DNA of 64,000 nucleotides from Cellulomonas chengniuliangii (GTDB lineage Bacteria > Actinomycetota > Actinomycetes > Actinomycetales > Cellulomonadaceae). The stretch lies in contig NZ_CP101988.1 in assembly GCF_024508335.1 (NCBI RefSeq), positions 2,356,001 to 2,420,000 on the forward strand, given 5' to 3'. Shown here in pieces: positions 45,586-56,916 of the stretch (within the stretch, counting starts at the first letter, position 1; each line of letters starts with the position of its first letter). The position numbers and the translations under genes were made by a program. The notes beneath the pieces are model-generated. The model saw only the letters and a list, made by a program, of their open reading frames with translations, ran no database searches and was not told where the DNA came from.

Positions 45586-45701
45586 GGTCGTTCCCCCAGA
45601 TCGAGGCGATGACTCCTGTCAGACCGATCGTGCGCCTTCGTGCGCGGCCTGGCCATGGCGCCCGGGGCACGCACCGCACATCTGCACGCCTGCTCGCTCG
45701 C

Positions 45702-47273
45702 TCAGGCCAGCCCGCCGACGCGCACACCGTGCTCGCGCAACGTCTCGACCCCGTCCGGCGTGGGGTCGACGCCCTCGAGGTCGACGCCCAGGAGCGCGGG
45801 CAGGCCGGTGAGGGGCGTGACGTCCTGCACGGGGTTGCCGCCAATCCAGAGCTCGTCCAGGGCGGGGAACCCGGTGAAGCGCGCGGCATCGCGGACGTCG
45901 TTGCCCGCGATGTCGAGCATGGTCAGCGCGGGGAGGCCGCCGAGCGGCTGCGGGTCGGCGACGCGGTTCTGCGAGACGGTGAGTCGGGTCAGCTCCGTGA
46001 GCCCGGCCAAGGGCGCCACGTCGCCGATGGCGTTCCCGCTGACGTCGAGCGTGGTGAGCCGGGTCAGCGCCGCAAGCGGCGTCAGGTCGTCGATCTGGTT
46101 CTGCGCGAGGCCGAGGTAGCGGATGCCGGGCGTCGAGGCCAGTGGCCCGACGTCGCGGATGGCGTTCCCCGAGAGGCCCACGTCCTGCAACGGGAGGCCC
46201 CGGAGCGGCTCGAGGTCGGCCACCTGGTTGTGCGTGAGCTTGAGGCCGTTGAGCGAGCGCAGTCCGCTGAGCGGGGCCAGGTCCCGCACGTCGTTGTCGG
46301 ACAGGTCCAGGGTGGCCAGGTTCCGCAGCGAGTCGATGCCGGCCAGGCTCTGGACCCGCGACGTGTCGTCCCCGCTGCCGCCGTCGGCCCCCTCATCTCC
46401 CCCTTGGGCGCCGCCCGATCCGCACGTCAGGCTCCGCACCTCGGACAGCGCCGCGCGGGAGACCTTGGCGTCCGCACCGCCCGCGCCCACCGCCCCGGCG
46501 ACGCAGGTGGCGAGCCGCCGGTCGGCGAAGACGTCGCCGAGCGCGATGCGCGGCGCCCACTGGTGCCACGCGCCCACCCCGCCAGCCACCAGCAGGGCCC
46601 CGAGGGCGGCGACGGCGCCTCGCGCCGCCCAGCGGCGGGTAGCCGGCGCCTCGGCGGGCGCGCCTGCCTCGATGGGCCACGCGACCCACGACCGGCGGAC
46701 GGCCATCGCGACGAGCAGGGCGCCGACGGCCGCCAGCGCGACGGCTCGGGCTAGGTCCAGGCTGGACAGCGGCGACATCCCCGGGACCATCTGGAGGGCG
46801 CGCCATCCTGCCAGCGCAGCGGAGAGGCCGAAGAAGCCGCACGTCAGCACCAGAAGTCCCACGGACGCCATGAGGGCGCCGCGGCGCGCCCTGCTGCCCC
46901 GACCGGCCAACGCCCAGCCGGCGCAGGCCATGGCCGCCCCCGTCATCACCCATCCCCAGGGGGCCAGGCCGTGGTCGGACATCACGAAGATCCGCCAGTG
47001 GATGGTCGCCAGCCGCAGCGACAAGAAGCGCAGGTCGGCGGCGAGCACGAGTCCGGCCACCGCAAGCACCGTTCCGGCCGCGGCCAGGGCGACGCCCCAG
47101 CGTCCCCCGCCGAGCGCCGACGTGGCGACGAGCAGCAAGGGCGCGAGTCCCAGCGCCAGCATCATGACGCCCAGCGGCCTGGACGCGGCTGTGCCGATCA
47201 GCGGCGCCGCCACCGGCAGCGTCGCCAGCCAGACCGCCGCCGCCGCCACGAGCCAGAGCCGCTGTCGTCGCAT
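45702..47273 (-). CDS. Polytopic membrane protein with C-terminal leucine-rich repeats
   Basis: The 523-residue protein has about six membrane segments in the first 210 residues and a further anchor at about 225-245. An outside segment follows with two cysteines (TCVAG and LTCGSG), an acidic/Gly linker, and eight to nine consecutive 21-22-residue SDS22/internalin-type repeats (for example LATLDLSDNDVRDLAPLSGL and LTTLDVSGNAIGDVAPLAGL). The LRRs would form a curved binding surface outside the cell. Start ATG 47273. It is divergent from the YdjM-like gene. Confidence 0.82.
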   Translation of the reverse strand: MRRQRLWLVAAAAVWLATLPVAAPLIGTAASRPLGVMMLALGLAPLLLVATSALGGGRWGVALAAAGTVLAVAGLVLAADLRFLSLRLATIHWRIFVMSDHGLAPWGWVMTGAAMACAGWALAGRGSRARRGALMASVGLLVLTCGFFGLSAALAGWRALQMVPGMSPLSSLDLARAVALAAVGALLVAMAVRRSWVAWPIEAGAPAEAPATRRWAARGAVAALGALLVAGGVGAWHQWAPRIALGDVFADRRLATCVAGAVGAGGADAKVSRAALSEVRSLTCGSGGAQGGDEGADGGSGDDTSRVQSLAGIDSLRNLATLDLSDNDVRDLAPLSGLRSLNGLKLTHNQVADLEPLRGLPLQDVGLSGNAIRDVGPLASTPGIRYLGLAQNQIDDLTPLAALTRLTTLDVSGNAIGDVAPLAGLTELTRLTVSQNRVADPQPLGGLPALTMLDIAGNDVRDAARFTGFPALDELWIGGNPVQDVTPLTGLPALLGVDLEGVDPTPDGVETLREHGVRVGGLA

Positions 47274-47460
47274 CCGTCGAGTATCAGGGCAATGCGCCCA
47301 CCCTGGGGCAGAAGGAGGCCCCCGAACGGGTGAACACGTCACTGCGCCATCCGGGCTACCCTCTCGCTGCGGGCGTCCGACTCCACGCCCGGCACCAGGC
47401 ATTTCCGGCTCAGCCCTGCGCGGTCGCACGGCTTCTGTGACGAGCGAGGCTGACAGCATC

Positions 47461-48225
47461 ATGATGGGCGCACACCACGCCGCCTGCGGCGCGGCCGCCT
47501 GGGTGGCCGTCGCCGGCTCCGTCCCCTACACCCTGGGCTGGTACCCGGTCTCGAACTCGGGCCTGCTTGTCGGCAGCGTCGTCTGCGCGGGCGCTGCCCT
47601 CCTCCCGGACGCCGACCACCACTCCGGGACGATCAGCCAGTCGCTGCCGCCGCTGTCGCGGTGGGTCACCCGCGGCGTCTCCGCGGTGTCCGGCGGCCAC
47701 CGCAACGGCACGCACTCGCTGCTGGCGGTGCCGGTCGCGACCGGCGGCGCCATGCTGCTCGGCCTGGTCGGCGTGCACAGCGAGACCTTCGGCCGGATCG
47801 CGATCGGTGCCGGGCTGCTCTCGGTGCTGCTGGTCGCTTATGCGCTCAAGGCGTTCCGGCTGACCAAGGAGGGGTCGTGGCTGCGCTCGTGGGCGCTGGC
47901 GATCACCGTCTCGGTGGCGGTCACGCTCTTCTCGTCGAGCAGGTGGGAGTGGCTCCCAGTCTGCGTCGGGCTGGGAGTGGCCGTTCACATCGTGGGCGAC
48001 ATGCTCACCAAGGGTGGCGTGTCCTTGCTGTGGCCCTGGGAGCCGAGGCCACCGCGGTGGTGGTCCGACGTGCCGGTGCTCAACCGCGTCTGGCTGCGCG
48101 GTGGGAACCTGGCCCTGCCCATCCTCGGCCGCACGGGATCCGCGCGGGAATGGGCCTTCGCGGTGCCGGTGTCGCTGTACGCGAGCTACGGCGCCGTGGC
48201 CGCTGTGATGGGCATGCTGGACTGA
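47461..48225 (+). CDS. YdjM-like membrane-bound metal-dependent hydrolase (DUF457)
   Basis: The 254-residue protein starts at an ATG-ATG pair (47461 or 47464). It has HH in GAHHAACGAAAW, the LLPDADHHSG motif, GGHRNGTHSLLAVPV, then several membrane segments and the late GLGVAVHIVGDMLTKGGVSLLWPW, in which His and Asp complete a metal site. This is the pattern of the YdjM/LexA-regulated inner-membrane hydrolases with unknown substrate. A terminator follows at 48267. Confidence 0.85.
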   Translation: MMGAHHAACGAAAWVAVAGSVPYTLGWYPVSNSGLLVGSVVCAGAALLPDADHHSGTISQSLPPLSRWVTRGVSAVSGGHRNGTHSLLAVPVATGGAMLLGLVGVHSETFGRIAIGAGLLSVLLVAYALKAFRLTKEGSWLRSWALAITVSVAVTLFSSSRWEWLPVCVGLGVAVHIVGDMLTKGGVSLLWPWEPRPPRWWSDVPVLNRVWLRGGNLALPILGRTGSAREWAFAVPVSLYASYGAVAAVMGMLD

Positions 48226-48266
48226 CGCACGCCACTGCCCGTCGCCGCCTGCCTGGCACGACCAGA

Positions 48267-48292
48267 GGTCCGGGCGCCTGAGCGCCCGGACC
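48267..48292. terminator. Bidirectional terminator (YdjM-like gene / oppDF)
   Basis: An 11-bp stem (48267-48277 with 48282-48292) and CTGA loop lies between two convergent genes. Confidence 0.85.
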
Positions 48293-48308
48293 CGTCCACG
48301 GACCGGCG

Positions 48309-50069
48309 CTACCGCCGAGCCGGGCTGGTCGCCTCCGGGTCCCCGCGGTCCGGCTCGACGGCCATACGCGCGCCCGGGATGGCGTCAAGCAGCTCGCGGG
48401 TGTACTCCTCGCGAGGGTGGTCGAACACCTCGTCGGTGGTGGCGGCCTCCACGATCCGCCCGTCGCGCATCACGCACACCTCGTCGGCGATCTGCCGCAC
48501 CACCGCCAGGTCGTGCGTGATGAACAGGTACGTCAGGCCGAGCTCCGTCTGCAGGTCGTTGAGCAGGGTGAGCACCTGCGCCTGCACGAGCACGTCGAGG
48601 GCCGAGACCGCCTCGTCGCACACGATCATCTCGGGGTTCAGGGCCAACGCCCGAGCGATGGCCACCCGCTGCCGCTGCCCCCCGGACAGCTCGTTCGGGA
48701 ACCGCCGCATGGTCGACGCGGGCAGCGCGACCAGCTCGAGCAGCTCGCGCACCCGCGCCTCCCGCGAGCGCTTGTCGCCCACGCCATGGACGCGCAACGG
48801 CTCCTCGATCGTCCGGTAGATCGAGTACATCGGGTCCAGCGAGCCGTACGGGTTCTGGAAGATCGGCTGCACCCTGCGACGGAAGTCGAAGAGCTGCCTC
48901 CGGCCGAGCGTCCCGACGTCGATCCCGTCGAAGAGCACCCGGCCCGCGCTGGGCTCCAGCAGGTTCAGCACGATGTTGGCCACCGTCGACTTCCCCGACC
49001 CGGACTCCCCGACCAGCGCCATCGTGGTGCCCCGGGCGATGCTGAACGACACGTCGTCGACGGCGGTGAGCTCGCGCGTGGCCCCAGGCCGGCCGCCCGG
49101 GAGGCGGAAGACCTTGCTGAGGCTCTCGACCGTGACGATGTCGTCGCGGCCCACGGGGACCTCGGCGCCGTCCGTCTGGGCCAGCAGCTCGGGCGAGCTG
49201 ACGCCTCGCTCCTTCGCGCTCTGGATCCGCCGCGAGGCCAGCGACGGCGCCGAGGCGACGAGACGCTGGGTGTACGGGTGGCTGGGGGCCTCGAGGATCT
49301 CCCGGGCAGGCCCGGACTCGACGACCTTCCCCCGGTACATGACCACCAGGTGGTCGGCGCGCTCGGCCGCGAGGCCGAGGTCGTGGGTGATGAAGAGCAC
49401 CGCGGTGCCGAGCTCACGGGTGAGCCCTTGCAGGTGGTCCAGCACCGTGCGCTGCACCGTCACGTCGAGGGCCGAGGTCGGCTCGTCCGCGATGAGCAGC
49501 TGGGGGCGTGCCGCCAGGCCGATCGCGATGAGGGCACGCTGCAGCATCCCGCCCGAGAACTCGTGCGGGTACTGCTTCGCGCGGCGCTCGGGGTCGCGCA
49601 GCCCGGCCTCCGCGAGCAGCTCGTGGGCCCGGGTGGTGGCGGCGGCCCCAGTGGCGATGCCGTTGGCCCGCAACGCCTCCTTGACCTGGAACCCGACCTT
49701 CCACACCGGGTTGAGGTTGGACATCGGGTCCTGCGGGACCAGCCCGATCTCCTTGCCCCGCAGGCCCACCATCTCCTTGTCGGTCGACCGGGTGATGTCG
49801 GCGCCGGCGAACTCGATGGACCCTCCGGTGACCTTGCCGGTGCCGGGCAGCAGGCCGATCACCGCGTGCGCCGTCGTGGACTTGCCCGAGCCGGACTCCC
49901 CCACGATGGCCACCGTCTGGCCCCGGTACACAGTCAGGCTCACGCCCCGCACCGCCTGCACCGGGCCGTGCGCGGCGGCGAACGAGACCTCGAGGTCCCG
50001 GATCCGCAACAGCGGCTCCGCGCTCGAGGTCACGACTTCAGCCTCGGTGTCTATCGCGACGGGGATCAT
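48309..50069 (-). CDS. Fused OppD-OppF ATPase of a peptide/nickel-type ABC importer
   Basis: The 586-residue protein has two complete ABC domains. The first (about 20-270) has GESGSGKSTTAHAV, QDPMSNLNPVW, a shortened signature FSGGMLQRALIA and IADEPTSALDV. The second (about 325-570) has GESGSGKSTVANIV, FQNPYGSLDPMYS, LSGGQRQRVAIA and VCDEAVSALDV. These match OppD and OppF in order, giving a single-chain ATPase. Walker B of the second half has DEAVSALD, in which Glu is retained. The ATG overlaps the oppC stop (ATGA). It powers uptake through the adjacent permeases. Confidence 0.95.
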   Translation of the reverse strand: MIPVAIDTEAEVVTSSAEPLLRIRDLEVSFAAAHGPVQAVRGVSLTVYRGQTVAIVGESGSGKSTTAHAVIGLLPGTGKVTGGSIEFAGADITRSTDKEMVGLRGKEIGLVPQDPMSNLNPVWKVGFQVKEALRANGIATGAAATTRAHELLAEAGLRDPERRAKQYPHEFSGGMLQRALIAIGLAARPQLLIADEPTSALDVTVQRTVLDHLQGLTRELGTAVLFITHDLGLAAERADHLVVMYRGKVVESGPAREILEAPSHPYTQRLVASAPSLASRRIQSAKERGVSSPELLAQTDGAEVPVGRDDIVTVESLSKVFRLPGGRPGATRELTAVDDVSFSIARGTTMALVGESGSGKSTVANIVLNLLEPSAGRVLFDGIDVGTLGRRQLFDFRRRVQPIFQNPYGSLDPMYSIYRTIEEPLRVHGVGDKRSREARVRELLELVALPASTMRRFPNELSGGQRQRVAIARALALNPEMIVCDEAVSALDVLVQAQVLTLLNDLQTELGLTYLFITHDLAVVRQIADEVCVMRDGRIVEAATTDEVFDHPREEYTRELLDAIPGARMAVEPDRGDPEATSPARR

Positions 50070-51010
50070 CGTGTGCGCGCCTTCGGGTCGAGGGCGTCGC
50101 GCACGGCGTCGCCCATCATGATGAAGCTGAGCACCGTCAGCGCGAGCGCGGCGGACGGGTAGAAGAGCACCATCGGCTGGCTGCGCAGCGACGCCTGCGC
50201 CTTGGCGATGTCCGCTCCCCAGGACGTGATCTGCGGCGGCAGGCCGATGCCCAGGAAGGACAGGGTCGCCTCCGCCACGATGTAGGTGCCGAGCGCCACG
50301 GTGGACGTCACGATGACCGGGCCGGACGCGTTGGGCGCCACGTGCCGGACGAGGGTGGCGAACCGCGACGAGCCCAGCGCGCGGGCGGCCGTGACGAACT
50401 CCGAGCCTCGCACCGCCATGACGGCGCCTCGGGTGACACGTGCCAGCTGCGGCCAGCCGAAGATGCCCAGCACGAGGACCACCGTCAGCACGCTGCGGCT
50501 CTCCTTGAACATCTGCATCACGACGATCGCGGCGAGCACCAGCGGGATCGCGAAGAAGACGTCGGTGACCCGGGACAGCAACGCGTCGAACCAGCCGCCG
50601 AAGAAGCCGGCCACGGCCCCGACGGAGCCGCCGACCAGGAGCACGAACAGGGTGGTCAGCACACCGGTGGCGACCGAGGCCCGTGCCCCGTGGATGGTGC
50701 GGGCGTAGATGTCGCAGCCCTGGCGGTCGAAGCCGAAGGGGTGGCCCGCCGACGGGTCGGCGAGGGAGTTGCGCAGCTCGCAGAAGCGCGGGTCGAGCGA
50801 TGTGAACATCGTGGGGAAAGCTGCCACCAGCAGCACGAGCGTGATGAGGGCGGCGGAGATCCAGAACAGCGGCCGACGGCGCAGGCTCTGCCACGCGTCG
50901 GCCCACAGGCTCGTGGGCGCCGCCGTCTCGTCGAGCTGGTCGACCACTCCCAGCCCTGTGTCGGCCGCGAAGAAGTGGGCCTGGTCTGGTCGGACAGGGG
51001 CGTCAGGCAT
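50066..51010 (-). CDS. Peptide-type ABC transporter permease (OppC-like)
   Basis: The 314-residue permease has an N-terminal cytoplasmic lead with DQLDETAAPTSLWADAWQSL, then six membrane segments. The DPP/OPP-type EAA loop reads EFVTAARALGSSRFATLVRHV and the C-terminus carries PKARTR. RGSEFVTAARALG and GLPPQITSWGADIA fit OppC. It overlaps oppB by 8 nt and the ATPase by 4 nt. It forms the channel with OppB. Confidence 0.94.
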   Translation of the reverse strand: MPDAPVRPDQAHFFAADTGLGVVDQLDETAAPTSLWADAWQSLRRRPLFWISAALITLVLLVAAFPTMFTSLDPRFCELRNSLADPSAGHPFGFDRQGCDIYARTIHGARASVATGVLTTLFVLLVGGSVGAVAGFFGGWFDALLSRVTDVFFAIPLVLAAIVVMQMFKESRSVLTVVLVLGIFGWPQLARVTRGAVMAVRGSEFVTAARALGSSRFATLVRHVAPNASGPVIVTSTVALGTYIVAEATLSFLGIGLPPQITSWGADIAKAQASLRSQPMVLFYPSAALALTVLSFIMMGDAVRDALDPKARTR

Positions 51011-51929
51011 AACGGATCCTCGGGTCCAGGGCCGCGTAGAGCACGTCGACGACCAGGTTCGCTGCGATGTAGATGACCACCAGCACGGTGGTCAACGAGA
51101 CGACGGTCGACGCCTGTCCCTGCTGGATGGCACGGAACAGCGTGCCGCCCACGCCGTTGATGTTGAAGATCCCCTCGGTGATGATCGCGCCGCCCATCAG
51201 GGCGCCGAGGTCGGCGCCGAGGAACGTGACCACCGGGATCAGCGAGTTGCGCAGCACGTGCACCGTGACCACCCGTGGCCGGGAGAGCCCCTTGGCGGTG
51301 GCGGTGCGCACGTAGTCGGCGGTGAGGTTCTCCGCGACCGATGTCCGTGTCAGTCGCAGCACGTAGGCGAGCGACACCGCGCCGAGCACCATCGCGGGCA
51401 TCAGGAGGGTCCGGACGCTCACGTCCGAGCCGACCGTCGGGGGCAGCACCCCCCACTGGACGCCCACCACGAACTGGAGCACGAAGCCGATGACGAAGGT
51501 GGGCACGGCGATGACGAGCATGCTGGTCACCAGGACCGTCGCGTCGAAGGCCTTGCCCTTGCGCAGGCCGGCCACCAGGCCGGCGGCGATGCCGAGCACC
51601 GCTTCGAACACGAGCGCCATCGCGGCGAGCTTGAAGGTGGTGGGCAGCGCCTCCCCGATGACGTCGCGGACCGAGCGGCCCGAGAAGGTCGTCCCGAAGT
51701 CGAACGTCAGCACGCCCTTGAGGTACAGCAGGTACTGCATGAGGAACGGCTTGTCGAGATTGAAGTTCTCCCGGATGCGCTCAGCCAGCGCGGGGCTGAG
51801 CCCGCGGTCGCCGCCGAGCGCTTGCACGGGATCCCCGGGCAGTGCGAAGACCATGGCGAAGATGAGCAGAGTCGCCCCCAAGAACACGGGGATCGTCTGC
51901 ACGAGCCGTCGGCCGATGTACCAGGCCAC
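51003..51929 (-). CDS. Peptide-type ABC transporter permease (OppB-like)
   Basis: The 308-residue permease begins MAWYIGRRLVQTIPVFLGATLLIF, typical of OppB. It shows RENFNLDKPFLMQYLLYLKGVLTFDFGTTF, and the EAA loop TADYVRTATAKGLSRPRVVTVHVL. Six membrane segments are seen. It follows the binding-protein gene after a strong hairpin and precedes oppC with an 8-nt overlap. Confidence 0.95.
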   Translation of the reverse strand: MAWYIGRRLVQTIPVFLGATLLIFAMVFALPGDPVQALGGDRGLSPALAERIRENFNLDKPFLMQYLLYLKGVLTFDFGTTFSGRSVRDVIGEALPTTFKLAAMALVFEAVLGIAAGLVAGLRKGKAFDATVLVTSMLVIAVPTFVIGFVLQFVVGVQWGVLPPTVGSDVSVRTLLMPAMVLGAVSLAYVLRLTRTSVAENLTADYVRTATAKGLSRPRVVTVHVLRNSLIPVVTFLGADLGALMGGAIITEGIFNINGVGGTLFRAIQQGQASTVVSLTTVLVVIYIAANLVVDVLYAALDPRIRYA

Positions 51930-51962
51930 AGCAGGAACCTCCTCAGGTGGGTCCTGGGCAGA

Positions 51963-52000
51963 CGTCGGCGGGGACGGGAGCCTGCCCGTCCCCGCCGACG
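51963..52000 (-). terminator. Intraoperonic hairpin between oppA and oppB
   Basis: A perfect 16-bp stem (51963-51978 with 51985-52000) with a 6-nt loop lies just after the oppA stop. It probably stabilises or partly terminates the transcript so that more binding protein than permease is made. Confidence 0.8.
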
Positions 52001-52007
52001 ATGGGGG

Positions 52008-53621
52008 TCAGTTCTTGGTCACCGCGTAGAGCAGCGGGACGCTGTTCCACCCGAACTCGACGTTGCTGACCGTGTCAGCGGATCCGCCGGTGGCGTTGGC
52101 GTACCAGAGCGGGATCGCCGGCAGGTCCTTGAACAGGACCTCCTGGACCTGGAGGAACTTGGCGTTCGCCTCCTCGATCGAGCTGGCGGACGCACCCTCC
52201 GTGAGCAGCGTGTCGACCTCGGCGCTCGAGTAGTCGCCGTCGTTCGAGCCGGCGCCGGTGCCGTAGAGCGGGCCGAGGAAGTTGTACAGGCCCGGGTAGT
52301 CGGCCTGCCATCCGGACCGGAACGCGCCCGTGATCGTGCGGGCGGTGACCTCCGAGCGCAGGTCCTTGAACGAGGGGAACGGGTTGCCCTCGGCGGAGAT
52401 GCCCAGCGTGTTGCGCAGCCCGTTGGTCACGGCGTCGACCCAGGCCTCGTGGCCGCCGTCGACGTTGTAGCCGATGGTGAAGGTCCCGCTGTACGGCGAG
52501 ATGGCGTCGGCCTCGGCCCACAGCTCCTTGGCCTTGTCCGCGTCGAACTTCAGCACCTCGGACCCAGCGACGTCGTTCGACCAGCCGTCGATGACCGGGG
52601 AGGTGAAGTCAGACGCCGGCGTGCGGGTGCCCTGGAAGATCGCGTCGGTGATCTCCTCGCGGTTGATCGCCAGCGAGATCGCCTGGCGGCGCAGCGCGCC
52701 CTCCTCGCCCGAGAAGTGCTCGAGGCCCTGCGGGATGGTGAAGGACTGGAAGATCGCGGCGGGCTGGTTGACGGCGCGGTCGCCGAGCTCGGCCTCGAAC
52801 GTGGCGAACGCGTTGTCCGGGACGTTGTCCAGGACGTCGAGCTGGCCGGCGAGGAGGTCGTTGTACGCGCCCTCGAGGGTCTCGTAGAACTTGACCGTCA
52901 CCCCGCCGTTCTGGGCCACGCGGTCACCGGGGTAGTCCGGGTTCGGCACGAGCGTCGCCTGGACGTTGTGCTCCCAGGCGCCCTCGCCGTCGAGCATGTA
53001 GTTCCCGTTGCCGATCGGGTTCTCGCCGAACGCGGCCATGTCGGCGAACGCGGCCTCGGGCAGCGGGTAGAACGCCGAGTAGCCCAGGCGGAGCGGGAAG
53101 TCCGAATCCGGCTGGTTCAGCGCCACGGTGAAGGTGGTGTCGTCCACGACCTTGAGCCCGGTGAGCTCGGAGTCCTCGTCCCACGAGAAGCCCTGGATGG
53201 GCTCGAAGAAGTAGCTGGAGAGCTGCTCGTTGCTGAGCTTGGCGCCGTAGTTCCAGGCGTCCACGAAGCTCTTGGCGGTGACGGGCTCGCCGTTGGTGAA
53301 GGTCCAGCCGTCCTTGAGGGTGATCGTGTAGGTCTGCGCGTCCTCCGTCTCGATGGACTCGGCGACCTCGTTGTGCGCGCTCCCGTCGGCCCCGTAGGAG
53401 ACCAGGCCGGCGAAGATCAGGTCGAGGATCTTGCCACCCCCGACCTCGTTGGTGTTGGTCGGGATGAGAGGGTTCTGCGGCTCGCTCCCCCACGCGGTGA
53501 CGATGCCCTTCGACGCGCCGCCCGTGGTGGCCGTCGTGTCCCCGCTGTCGTCGGTGCCGCTGCACGCCGTGAGGGCGAGGGCCGCCACAGCCGCTAGACC
53601 GACTATGCGCCTGATCTTCAC
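52008..53621 (-). CDS. Peptide-type ABC substrate-binding lipoprotein (OppA-like)
   Basis: The 537-residue precursor has a lipoprotein signal (IRRIVGLAAVAALALTAC, lipidated Cys near 20). The solute-binding family 5 pattern includes GSEPQNPLIPTNTNE, TYTITLKDGWTFTNGEPVTAKSFVDAWNY, GNGNYMLDGEGAWEHN, DVLDNVPDNAFATFE and RRQAISLAINREEITDAIFQGTRTPA. It binds a peptide or similar ligand outside the cell for OppBC-DF. Start ATG 53621, downstream of an AT-richer promoter region. Confidence 0.94.
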   Translation of the reverse strand: MKIRRIVGLAAVAALALTACSGTDDSGDTTATTGGASKGIVTAWGSEPQNPLIPTNTNEVGGGKILDLIFAGLVSYGADGSAHNEVAESIETEDAQTYTITLKDGWTFTNGEPVTAKSFVDAWNYGAKLSNEQLSSYFFEPIQGFSWDEDSELTGLKVVDDTTFTVALNQPDSDFPLRLGYSAFYPLPEAAFADMAAFGENPIGNGNYMLDGEGAWEHNVQATLVPNPDYPGDRVAQNGGVTVKFYETLEGAYNDLLAGQLDVLDNVPDNAFATFEAELGDRAVNQPAAIFQSFTIPQGLEHFSGEEGALRRQAISLAINREEITDAIFQGTRTPASDFTSPVIDGWSNDVAGSEVLKFDADKAKELWAEADAISPYSGTFTIGYNVDGGHEAWVDAVTNGLRNTLGISAEGNPFPSFKDLRSEVTARTITGAFRSGWQADYPGLYNFLGPLYGTGAGSNDGDYSSAEVDTLLTEGASASSIEEANAKFLQVQEVLFKDLPAIPLWYANATGGSADTVSNVEFGWNSVPLLYAVTKN

Positions 53622-53785
53622 TGTTCCTCCTGGAGGGTCACATCGAGAGGTGAAGACGGGCGCGGTGTCGCTCTCGTCCCCGGCTCGGACAGTACGTTCC
53701 GAGGTTCTGATTCACACGCAATCGCGACAATCGTTATTGGAGCGATACCACGCGGTAACACCCCGTTATCGGGACCTTCGGCCAC
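53622..53785 (-). promoter_or_regulatory. Upstream region of oppA
   Basis: The interval is less GC-rich than its surroundings and contains AT-rich stretches such as TTGATTCACACGC-like and CGTTATTGGAGCGATACC, plus two GTTATC/GTTATG blocks (about 53765 and 53813). It should hold the oppA promoter and any operator. No specific regulator site can be named. Confidence 0.4.
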
Positions 53786-53803
53786 CCCGACAGCACTGTC
53801 GGG
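53786..53803 (-). terminator. Terminator of the DUF2314-like gene
   Basis: An 8-bp perfect stem CCCGACAG-ca-CTGTCGGG lies about 100 nt downstream of the gene at 53903-54316. Confidence 0.5.
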
Positions 53804-53902
53804 CTGGATGCCCCGTTATGTCCTACCAGTCCTCCGCGCGGCTGACCAGGCCCCTGCGGGAGCGGCCGCAGCGAGAGGCGGGGGCGGGACGCGCCAGCCT
53901 GC

Positions 53903-56793
<2,891 letters not shown>

Positions 56794-56812
56794 CCGCGGC
56801 CCGTCCACCCCT

Positions 56813-56846
56813 CGGCGACCACCGCTCCGGCGGGCGGTGGTCGCCG
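56813..56846 (+). terminator. Terminator of hydrolase 2
   Basis: A 13-bp inverted repeat CGGCGACCACCGC (56813-56825) with GCGGTGGTCGCCG (56834-56846) starts 19 nt after the stop. Confidence 0.85.
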
Positions 56847-56916
56847 TGCTTCGCCCTGCGCGAACCGGCTCCCAGGAACCTCTCGCACCCTGGTCGCCGA
56901 GACGAAGGGGGTGCAT

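Noticed and set aside
50709-53597. 962-codon plus-strand frame opposite oppB/oppA
   Set aside because: It is antisense to clear ABC transporter genes and of low complexity, with no ribosome site or motif.
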